Shown: one piece after another, positions 14,001 through 26,000 of the stretch
Numbering within the stretch: the stretch's first letter is position 1
How the letters are laid out: each line of letters opens with the position of its first letter
From: Gymnorhina tibicen
Taxonomy: Eukaryota > Chordata > Aves > Passeriformes > Artamidae
Direction of reading: 5' to 3'
Length of the DNA: 64,000 bases
NCBI GenBank assembly: GCA_013399875.1
Contig: VXAZ01005697.1
Span: forward strand, 682,001 to 746,000
Program-made: the position numbers and the translations under genes
The notes under the pieces: model-generated
What the model was told of the DNA's origin: nothing
Seen by the model: the letters and a program-made list of their open reading frames with translations, nothing else
Databases searched by the model: none

Positions 14001-17000
14001 CCCACCTTGTCTCTATGGACTTGCCCTTATCATCATGGACTTGCCTGGCAATCACTGCAGTGCTGGCTGATCCAGGCTATTCTCACCAGCCCTGCCACGT
14101 TCTTTAAGGAAGCACTTCTGTGGATGAGGCTGGTGCTGAGGCCTTGCTGTCACCCTTGGCTCATCTCCCTTTGAGGAGAAGCCCGCTCCTTCTGACTGAT
14201 GAGTCCCCAGGTGTTTTGGAAATTTTATCTCAGAAAACAATACTACAGAGTATTGAAATCCCAACCTTTCAACAGAAATCGATGCTGACTTTGTACCTTG
14301 TATCACAAAATCTCTTCTAAGGCATGATTTACCATAGTTTTATTGATTTTCTGCACAACTCAGGAGACATTCCTGAACAAACTTGTCATTCAGCAGAATG
14401 CCTTATCTGGAATAGACATGAATAGTCATGTCCTTTTGTAAATGTGATAGCAGCCTTATTGAACTAATTGTCATTTCAGTGTAAGTACAGCCTACAAGTT
14501 TTCTTTCAGGAATGCTGTACTTGCCACTTGCCTTGCTTTTCCTAAAAGTTTCCCTGAAGATCAGTTTCAGCACAATTGGTTTGAATACACATGCTCCTTT
14601 AGGATATAAATACCCTATTTTATTAAAATTTCATGTCCTTTTGAGATGCAGAACTGGCATCTTGAGTTTAAAGACAGGGGCTGAGGAGGCTCAGGCATCT
14701 GTTACTGTCCTGTTTTATGGGTGGTATTTAAAGCCCCGTCTCCTGATCCGGGGCCACTCCGACAACATTACTGAAGCAGCACTCAGTTTACACTGGAGAT
14801 TACAGCAGGGCTTGACACGTGAATAACAACCAGCATTTCTGGCTGCCTCTCCTGACGAGCGCTGGCAGTGGCGCGGTGCTGGCAGCGCAGCAGCCTGTGA
14901 CAAACTGCTGATGGGAGACCGGGCCCCCGCTTCACCGGCTGTGCACTCACGAGTAGCAAATTCACATGTTCCAAAGACTCCTTCTGAAAGAGCAACATTA
15001 TGGCCAAGTGTCTCAGAGTGCCTTAATCTTGTAGTGATTGACCTTGGCCCCCCTCCAGGAACTCAAATTTCAGAAAGAGCAGTCACTTTGGCAATCCAGC
15101 TCCCACCATCTGTCACACATTGCTGTTACCTCTTTCCCCATCTGACTGTGCTAAATCCATGCTAAGGCAGCTAGGAAGGTGAGTTATTTTGCTTTACTGA
15201 CCTCTTGCATTGCCCTAAGTAGCTAGCCATCAGTAGAGGTCTTACCCAAGCCACTGAACAGATACTGGGTTTAAAAACCTCCTGGCTGTAACTCTTTTCT
15301 GAACATACATTAACTGCTTTGTAGCTGTGCAAGTAGAACTACAGCTGATTATGGGTGTTTCCTCTCTATGTTGCCATGCATTTTTACATTTTAATGTCGA
15401 ATTTTGCTGTTTTGTTTGTAAAATTGATTTCTCACCGAATCTTTTAGTAACAACTTCTTTTACCTTCTTCTGCACGCTAGCATTTCATTGTCAGCAGAAA
15501 CTCAGTGTCCCTTAAGTCCCAAACTACTTCTAAATCCATTCTGAATGAGCATTTCCCTCCTTCCCTTCCCCCCTCCCTCCATTTCACCAGACTGTGCAGT
15601 GCTAAAAAATACTCAGATATTAAAAGGAGTGAAGGCAATTTACTGTACTTCTTTTGTGGCCCCTATTTTGAGCTGAAATGTGAGGAACTGCAAGTACTCT
15701 CTGAAACTGCAATTTAGAAAATCAAAAGTATATTAACTCTACGGATCTTTAGCCAGCGGATGATCTTTGATATCCTCACTATCTCTGATGCCAAAACAGG
15801 CTGATAAAACCTTCTGTAGGCAAAGTCAAGATGGAGGCTAAGAAAGACATTTTCTGGCTGGCTAAAGGTTCCTTCTCCCCAGTATTCTGTTTTCTTATGA
15901 ATCGTGGAAACAAGACGTGGCTATTCAGAACAGAGGCAGCAACCACAGCAGTGAACTTTGATATTGATACTTTTTTGTATAAGAATCAGAATAAAAAAGA
16001 CTGAATTATTTACATAGCTGAAAGGTGAAACAGCTTCTCGTGACCCAAACACAAAGAACAAGCTTCCCTCATATCTCTAGTGATAATAATAGGTCATGAC
16101 ACCATAAGGCCAATTTGACAAGTCAGAAAATCATAGGGTTGAAGTTTCATTTTAAGTGAGGATTTATAACACGCACTGGAAAATTCTGAACTAGCATCTG
16201 CATGAAGTATGTGTGAGTCCAGAAAGTGTGTCTGCTTCTAGCAGTGTTCAAGCTCTGACAGCAGGTTCATAATTTTTTGTCATAAAAATTTGACTCTAAA
16301 ATGAATGATCCAGTTCCTAAGCCGTTGTTCCAGTCTAAGAGGCTACAGAACCTAGCAGAAAATAACACACCAGTTACCACATCATGTTTTCTGTGTCATA
16401 TCAATGTCTAGAAACTGGATATTATGAAATGAAGGATAGTAATATCACTATGCTTGATAAAAGCCTGCAACTTAAAATATTCTAATTCTGAGGGGTTAGA
16501 CTCTTGTGACAGCAAAAGCACTGAAAGGAACTCCTTACTCAAGATCGCTCTCAGTGAAATGGACCTGTAGGACTCTTGATCTAGACAGTAACAACATTCA
16601 CATGCCACTTGTTATTATTTCCATATTATTTCATTTGTGTTATATATTTGCAACTGAAAAACAAAGACATATCTAATACAAGCTAGTTATTTAATTATTA
16701 TCTAACAGTTTATATACCAATTACTTCAAATTAAAAAAACCATACAATATTGTGGCTGAAAGATGCTGTATGTTAGGACTGCTCCTGTAGAGGTTGTTGC
16801 CCCTCAAGGGGCCTTCTGAGTCTCCTCTCCAGGACCCCTTCACCTTGCAATGCAATACAGCTGGAAATTCAACTGCAGATGAGAGCCAAGAGCAAGAAAC
16901 ATAATTCCTGTTCTCAGATGTGAACAGAGACAGGTGGGCAGAGAGAGACCTGCTCACTGCCTCTGCCACGGCTCCCTCCTTGCAGCAGAGATAGACCTGC

Positions 17001-20000
17001 TGGTGCCCTGTTGCCCATAAATCTGGAGACCAAACTCAGAGCTGTAGAGGCATTTAAAAAAACCTAAGTCACCAAATTTCCCACCAGTGTTCCCTGTGGG
17101 ATGTGGTCCCTATACCCAACGCTCCTGACAGGAGCCTGAGCCCCCAAAGCTTTCCAGTCCCTGCCACAGATCGAGGCAGAAGTGGAGGTCTGGCTGCGGT
17201 CCCACCCTCGCACTGTCACACACAGAGCTGGCAGCAAGAGCCCTGCATGCCTTTCCCATCTGTGTCATGGATTTCATTAACTCCTGTTCTACAAATATTG
17301 ATCATCCTGCTCCCCAAACTCTCCTGGAGACGATCAATCTCACCCTGAGAGCTCTAGGAAAGCTCCTGGGTGAGTTTTTACAGGCAAACTGAGCACTCCC
17401 GCAGCACGTGCCTTCACTGCCTTGACTATGGCTTATTTAGAAGCTGCATCCATTTCCAGGGAAGGCTGTACCACAGTTCTCAGAGGAAACACCCCAAGAG
17501 CCAATTTTCTTCTTGGTAGCTGTGTATGACTGTCTAGTGTTTAGTTAGAGGACGACAAAGAAGAAGGAAAGCACTTTGCTTACCTGCCATCACCAAGGCT
17601 TTCACACATTCCGTTCGGCCCTGCATCGCAGATTTCATCAGCGCTGTGAATCCAAACGCGTTCCTCTTCTCAATATCAAGCCCAGGAAAATAGTTCAACA
17701 AATAGTTTGTAATGGTTATGTGCCCTTTAAAGAAACAAAAAAGCAGAAAAAAAATATGTCACAGAATGAAGGTGTTGTCTCAAGGATAAACCAAAAATTT
17801 ACTCCTGCAGGTGAGAAAACTATTACTGCGGATATTTAATGAGATCTCTTTTCTTTCTGTCCTCTTCCACTCATTGCAGTCATCAGCCTTAGGATTAAGT
17901 GGCCCTGACTTTTGACCAGAATGCTGGGATAGGAGGTGGAAAACCTGGATTTCCACCTTCTCTCAAGTCGCTCTCCTTTCTGAAAAGTCAGTTTAAGGTA
18001 AGGGAATAATTGAAGACCAGAGATGGTCACTTTGAGGTTGCAAGGGGCCCCAGTTTCTTGACTCAGTGAGGAGCACTGCAAAGGGAATCCCTACATCTTA
18101 TGGAAGGAAGGCCCATCACCAGGGGAAATTAACTGCAAAGGTTCAACTTTTTCCCTCCCCTGGTAAATTTGAGCCTTACAACCATGGTGCTTCATTAAAA
18201 AGTGGTGATTACACATAGTTGTCCCAGCCAATAATGCTAACCAATCATTCCAGGCCTGATACAAGAGAAAGGAATATTTTGTGTAGGATCCCACATTTTT
18301 ATTTTTCCATCTGACAGTGTAAAGCCACTTGTCTACTCTCCTGCAGTTGGAAAATGGGACTGATGTTCAGTTTTGGCAGTAAAAGAAATTATTTAAGTTC
18401 TGTTTCTAAAAGCAACTGTTGTTGCCATTCATGTGCCTTGTATGCCAGGATAACTGGTGTCTGCAAGGCTATACTGAGGCTCTGAACACATCTCTGGCTA
18501 AATGGTTGGAAGACCAATTAAGACATCAAATCTTTATAATTGGACTATCAGACGAATAGCTAGTGCCATTATGACTCATTCAAAACAGTTTTCCCCTCAC
18601 TTGTCAATCATTTTATGATGCTTTGATGCTCTATAAAATAATGCCGTCTGTCAGGCAGCTGCAACAATCACAATTTAATTAGTAGGAGCTGTAAAAATAT
18701 TCTCTCATCTCGCTCTACAGTCCAGCTGACTATTCTGTAATGCATGCCATTCAAATTCATCTAGAAATGTTACTGAAGCAGATTATAATTCATACAAGAC
18801 AATTTTAAAAGTCTATAGCATCACATCTGGTGTAGATTTCAGCAGCAGCCACTTCGTACCAACACAGTCCTCCATTCACTTTGAAAAGCAAGTCAAGAAA
18901 ATCTTTACCAATTTACTTAAGATATGTTGCAGGCCTTAATCTTTCTCTCCTATGACTTTTTTGACTCTGTTACCTTTCTGTGTAACTGGAGATTCTCATG
19001 AAACCTGAGCAGATGCAGAAATAGTGTAGATCAGATGAGCAACTCCAGAGTCACAGAAAACCAAATAAAAAGCTCCCCGTACCTTGTGCGGTCCAATGCA
19101 AATGAAATTTAAAGATTCAGCAAACCACAACAAGCTGAACAAAGCAAAAGTGATCTGGGTTCAGGGCAGGATCAAGTGACCTGGTCCTGCTTACTCAATA
19201 CAGAGGTTTCAGCTTTACTGATTTTATGGCATAAAATCAAACCCTAGCGAGGAATCAGTCGCTACTGGGAAAATCTTTGTGCCCAAATTGTTTCGCAGGA
19301 CATGCTCTGTTTCAGTGATGTAGAGTATGTGTCCTCATGAAGGTTTTGGAACAGCTGAAATACTGCTTTTTGACCACAAGAAACAGAGACAAACTGAAAC
19401 AACTAGAAATAATAAGATGGAAGATTTTTCAGCAGTTATTACATCACTAAAGATGTTCTTCCCTTTGCCAAAAGTATAATTACAGTAAGAGACGTTTTGC
19501 AAATCTGGGGTGATCCTAAGAATTAATCCTGAAAGACCTTGCTTAACCAAAACTCTCCAGGGGACTAGAAATGGCCTCAAATGAGACAGAAAAAAACACC
19601 AGCAGTAAAGTAAGAAGGAAAATTAAGAAGTTCGTGATTCCCAGAAGTTTTGTGTCTCAGGGATTCCTGAAAACCACTGCAGTTTTAATCTGGAGGATCT
19701 TCTGTACTCTGAGGTTTGCTTCAGATTTCCAGTTCAAACAGATATCAAAATTCAAAGCAAAACTTAGAGCTGCCAAGTTTTAGTTCAAACCCTGTCACAC
19801 ACTTTTGATTTAAGGCCATGAAGTTTGCTTTGATTCTCCTGTGTCCGGGTGAACAAGCAGCCTGTACCTAAATTGTAATCTGGGTGAGTCTCCTGTGATG
19901 TAAAGTCTGCTATGAGAGCCGTATGCAGCTCTAAAATAAACGAGCCTGGGCTCAGCCAGTTTGGTGATACTGAATTCAAAGCAGGCTCTTGCTGTTTGTA

Positions 20001-23000
20001 AGCCAGCTCCATCTCCTACCAGAACTGGCATGCTAAGGGTACACTTCTTCTCCCTGCGAGCCGTATTTAGAGATCAGCACAGATGTCTGTAATAGCTTAA
20101 TTCACTTAATTGCTGCCACAAAGGAAAGGCCTATAATGATGACAATATTACCTAATAATCTATGTAACACAGGCAGAAGGATAAGCTGCATATAAAGGAA
20201 GATGCTTTGTCAAATAACATTTCACTCCTGAATTGTACCTGCAAAACACTTGTGTTTGGCCTGCTGGTAGCGAATGCTTTCTCACAGATGGATGGAACCA
20301 TCCTCTGGGTGTTTTAGGTGTTTGTGTTCTCACGTCTTTCTTAATAAACAGTAACTGGGATAACTTCCAATTTTGTGTTCCCAGCTCTACAGCCTTGCCC
20401 CAAACTGGTGGCTGTAACATAAAACATCTATACTTTGTAAGCAAATACAACTCCCTCTGAACACCAGTGCATGCCAGTTACTACACACTGATGTAGCTAT
20501 GTCTCCATCAGCAGGAGAACTCAGAAAAAAAAAGTAATTTTCCTTCTTTTCCCGTTTTTTCTTTTAAATCACTTTCCTTCCTCCCTTTCTTTCCATTTGT
20601 TATTTCAATTGCTTGTTTGTATCAATCTCACATTTTTTTCTGCATTGTCCTTGTAATGATGTCTAATGATTTTGCTTCTGCTTCAATAGCATCCCCACCC
20701 ATTTCTGGGCACCACCTGCTGCAGACTGCAATGCATTTACAGTTCTGGAAGGCAAGCTCTCTTTGAAAAGGGATATAAGAAACAGGAGACATTGAGAAAG
20801 CAGATGAACAGACCAATTGTCAAATGTGAAATTTACACACAAAGCAGAGAACTTTGTGGTTATTTTTCTATACTAATAAGCTTGTTACGAAAGTACTGTT
20901 TTTCACTGATCCCTCCAACCTGTCTTTCTCTTGTCAGCCCATGCAGAAAACTTCAGCCTTAGTTACTTTTGTTGGAGGATGAGAATCTCAAATTATCAAA
21001 AGCAATATGAGGAACTGAATTCACTCATCTTCTGAGAATGTAGTTGCTCTTTAATTTAATCCTCTTTAATTCAAGCTGATGCTCATATTTGAGCATTATG
21101 TCTGGGCAGTCATGAAACAGCATAGGCAAGTGTGGATTTTAAACTCCTCAGCGTGAGTAAAGAGACTTCTCTATCATCTCTTTTGGTATCTATACCTCAT
21201 AATATGGTATGATGCAAGAAACACAAGGAACAGTTCCTCAGGACCACAAGTTTTTTCCAATCCAGCTCCTCTCTGGGGTCTGGCCATACATGATGATGCC
21301 TTAGGTTTTAACTTTTATATTTTTCAGATCCTGTACTACTTAGTGTGTAACTCTGAAACTTCATACAGCCTGTTAGCTACTGTTCTCTCATGCTGGTTAG
21401 ACATAACAAACCCTCTCTGGGTTTGCACTTCAAGGACACCTTGTTGTCCCAGGCCACGAAATATGTAAACTGAACAGGGGGTGGGGGTGGAGCTTGGGGT
21501 AATTACTTCATTGCCTGAAATTGTAATTGGAGAATTAACCCTGATACGCAAATGGACTAAACTTATAAAAGTGGGAAAAACCCGTGACCCAGCGTCCATC
21601 TTGGGCGGAGCCCCTCGGAGGCTTTTTGACTCCCAAGGTGTTCCTATTGAAGGCCCTCAGTAAATACCCACTTTTATTCTCTTAATCTTGTCTAGCCTCT
21701 GTTTTCAGGTAGCCACTTCAAGGCATCAGTGCCCAGATGGGACTCAAACCCACAATCCCTGGCCCACCTGGTCAGTGGATCCTAACAAAAATGAAACACT
21801 TTCTGAAACCTTCAAATATCACCTTACAAATAACTTAAATAACATGGATTTGATACTAGACTTTCCACAGGAAAACCCATAGTTTTGGTATAAATAACAG
21901 TGATCTCAAAATAATTTATTTTGCAAAAATGTGATTACTTTCACAGCCTAAAGTTACCCCCCCTCCACAAACAAATTCTCCACTAAAGGCAAGCTTGCAC
22001 AAGCTTTGCTTTCAGGTCTTTATGATACATAGCTGTGTAACGACTTAACATCCAGCAATAATTAAGCAGCATCTATTGCACTGCAGCTCCTCTGGTTGCA
22101 GTGTTAACCTCACAGTAATCTCTATTAACACTACAGAAGTATCTTGTGATAATTAATTAAATAACTGGTGTAAACACTCTAGCTCAGGATTAGCACAGGC
22201 AGGGGAAAACATCCAAGTTGTTGGAGGTTTGTATAAGCTTCCACTGACTACAGTAATTTCCAGTTGCTTTGGGGATCAATAGCAAGTGCTGGCAGAGAGT
22301 GTCAAGTCAATGTCAGCCTGCTGGATTAATTCTGAGCTCATTATCATGAGTTATAAAGGTCAAGAAGGAGGCAGTGTTTAACCTTTTTTAGTCCAAATTT
22401 ATATTAGGGCAGATAAATAAAAGTAGATTAGTGTTTTGGAGACTTCTCCACCTTCTTTGGAAAGCTACTGAACTCATGACTTTGCTATGAATATGCCTAC
22501 TGTGGTCATTATTCTTTCTTCCAGTATTCAAGACCCATCTTGCAGTAACTTTAGCAGAGTTCACTTTTGGTACAACACAAAGCAAGGTTAGGCACTACCT
22601 GGAAATGGCCAGTGGCACTATTACTAAATTGACATGAAAACTGAACTGCTCCAATCGTTAGACATGGCTCCTAATGTCCGTTGATATTCCTTGATGGAAA
22701 TTTGTTCCCTTCAGGCAGCCGGTGTCTGGGAGTGAGGTCTATGTCCCATGAACTCCCACAAACATCCCATACTCTTCATCAGTCAGCAGACATGACAAAG
22801 ACCAGCTATGCCTTTCCTTGTAAAGTGACTGCCTTTGCAGAGCGTGCTTGAAGGACGCAAAGGAAACCAGAGATGCAGATCTAGGCAGCCCGTGGAACAG
22901 CTTTTAGTCTACAAAGTGATGGCATCCTTCCTTGGAGAAACTTTTCCTGATTTACATGCATTAGCAGTTTGTTAACACTTGTTAGAGAAAACTAAAGCTT

Positions 23001-26000
23001 CCCTTAAAGATTAAAGCACAGCCCTTCAGTTTTAACAGAAATAATCAAATTATTGTTTTCTAACTGAACACCGGAAACAAGGAACTCTCCTGGGAGTTTC
23101 TCTTACATCTAAGTGATCTGTTACACTCATTCACTGAATATTACCATGCTGGGTGGGAGAAAAGAAAACCTTATGCTAAACCCTGCTCTCACTCCAGCCT
23201 GCACCAGGATTAACATGGTCGATGTCAATACCAGCTGTTACAAAAGGATCATTGGCAAACACTAAATCCTGCTGAGGTTTTTTAGCTTTTTAACTATGGA
23301 GTGGATGAAGAATGTTTTAGCAGCTGAGGTATTTCTTCATAGGTTTTCCTACAGTCATCAATTACTACAGGTGCTCTGAGGTAGGTGCAGCAAGCACGGG
23401 AGAAAAGCACTAATGCGGCACATTACACATCCACAGTGTTCACTTGTTGCTTGCCACAGCAAACATCAGGAAATCAGCTTAAAGGAACAAAGCAGTATAG
23501 TACTGCACCCCTGGGATAAGATTTTCTTTATTTTTAATTTAAAATAATTAATGGCATCTACTAAAAATGTATCGCTTTTGCTGCCCTAATCTATTGGACA
23601 AATACTACTGTAGATTAATTAGTTCAAAGAAAATCATTACGAACTTACTTGGGAGTGGGCTTGGCCAGGATTATTTTATGCAGAGTAATTTCTTTTAGGG
23701 ATTTGAAAAAAATTCCTAAAAAAAAAGCCAAAACACACACTCCTCCCAAGACCCTGCATGTAAGGGGTGATACAGAGAGCCTTACCTGCCTGTGCAGCTG
23801 TAATTAGAGCCGTGTTCCCTTCGTTGTCCTGCCAGTTCACATCAAGGTGAGGGCATTGTGCTAAGGCCATTACAATATCCACATAACCTTGGTAACAGGC
23901 AACGATAAGACCATTCTGTAAGTAAAATATAAAGAGGGAGTTAGGTTTGCCAGACTGAGAAAAGTTCACTGAAGAAGCTTACTAGACAGCTTTTTTATTT
24001 TATTTTTTTTTTCCAGACTGAAGAACTGAAAAGGTATCACCATAACTAGTGATTAGCTCCAGGCACAATGTTCAGATCCAAAACACTTCTTTTTATCTCT
24101 GCCTTTTGGCAGGTAATGCTTTATACTCCTCAGAAATACCTAAGAGAGTAGGTATTACATTATGTATTATATATACATGCAAAGTAACTGTTTATAAATG
24201 GCTTATGCTTATATGGCTATATACTCTATATCCAAATGAGAATAAATATGATTTTATTATATAATAAAATGAACCCAGCAGGTAAGATGAACTGGACCTG
24301 CTCTGAATATTAATTCTCTGAAAAACAACTACTTGTTCCATGAAGGGGAAGTGGTAGGCAGGAGCTCGGTTCTTACTGCCTGTTGCTATCTTTAAATAAT
24401 TCAGATTTCCCATTAGAACTAGGCCTCCTTTTTTTATAATCATAAATAAAATTAAATTGCTTTTAGAGGTCCTGTTTAATGTGTTTTATGACAGCTGGAG
24501 GCTGTAAAATTTCCAGGAGGAAGCCAAGCCAGGAGGTACACCTTGCAACTATGCTTGGTACCCAGATAGTGTTTCACTCCACAGCAGCAAACTGACAGCT
24601 TCCCTAAAATACAGCAAAATACACTTGTCATTAATTAAATGGAACCACAGTACTTAATCCTGGCTGCTCACTTGACCACTAGGATTAAAGCCATTATCTC
24701 TCGTCTTCAGGATTACTTGGGCAGCCCTCGGTCATCTGCCTGGGGCTGATGGGTGTAGAGGAGGGCAGGCGCAGATAAATCAGCGCTGCCTGCGCTCCCT
24801 CCTCACTGCCAGCGCATTACTCAGTTTGCCCGAGCTCAGCGTGAGCACCTGACTGCGGAAAAGATAAGGGCAGAGACACAAATCTCAAACTGCCTGGTAA
24901 CCCTGCCTGCCTGAAATGCACTCACACGAAAAAATTTGCAAGGAGAACCTGGTTATGAAAACAGAATGGCCCACCCTGACTCCTCCATCATTTCTCTCCT
25001 GCCTACACGTTCTCTTTGTTTCTTTTTCCCATGGACGTTACTAAGACAGAAATGTTCACCAGATGATGACTGTGGCTTCTGATTTATTGTCATTGCAACT
25101 AGTTAGTTATTAATATAATTTCACTGTTATTCTGGATAGTTCTGTTGGCTGAGGGAGCAATCAGCTTTATTGAGATACAGGAGTGAGATCTACTCTTTAT
25201 GCTGTTCACAGGCTATGTAGGTTATTTCTCAATTACATCTTTCAATAAAATAATTACTCTGCTTTCTTTTGTTCTCAAATCACTCTTGCCCTTAGCATGA
25301 AGCAACACCTACCACTGCTCTATAAAGAGCATCTCCATTTCCTTGTGAAGAACCTGTAATACTTCAAAGCCTTCTATTGGAATTGTACAGAGGATTCTGC
25401 TGGAAGTCATATATTTTTGGGGTTTTTTTTCACAAAATGTATGTACCTTCCTGGTGGGATTGTTCAGATTAATCCAAGTTTTACTGTAATGTAATAGTTT
25501 TCAGCTTTTAGGAAAAATGTGTCAATGTCCACTTTGTAAGGACTTGAGAATTATTTCAGTTCTTTAATCATTTAATTTTTCACCTGATGTTCAGGATATA
25601 GGTCTTTACAACTCCAAAAGCTGTGCAGATTTAAAACTCCACACAATCATTCAGTAAAATATCTGTTACTTATGATAGCAGAAAATTAAATTTACAATTG
25701 TTTGGAGACCAAAAACTTTTGACAATAAGTGAGATTCTATTTTTCACTGAAAAAAATGGCATTTTTGAAGAGAGTGGTAGTTTCAAAAAGGCTGTAAGAG
25801 TAACTAAAAGTAGCTATCATCTCTAATGAAAAAAACCTTTCACCCAGCATCTGGAGGATCTTTTCACAGTGTATTTTCACAGAACATTTTTGTGTTCTAT
25901 AAATAGTTACTAGATGCTTAAAATAAGTTTGGGTTTTAGTTCTCTTTGTAAAAGAGTAAAGTTAAAATATTGTAAAGATATAGTAAAATATTGAAAAGAA

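Larger units (their letters stand above)
17725..23785 (-). other. ANKRD33B: ANKRD33B intron 2 (6,061 bp)
   Basis: The intron is bounded by donor GTAAGG next to exon 2 and acceptor CTTTAAAG next to exon 3. It carries one endogenous retroviral LTR at 21294-21728, antisense to the gene. The stretches 18530-18800 and 22040-22360 are rich in homeodomain-like TAATTA/ATTA cores and lack repeat signatures, so they may be conserved regulatory sequence; this is an impression, not a measurement. No other gene is seen. Confidence 0.8.

Noticed and set aside
16120..16150. Short AATCATAGGG-like CR1 end in intron 3
   Set aside because: Only about 15 bases resemble a CR1 terminus and no element body follows, so it cannot be told from chance.
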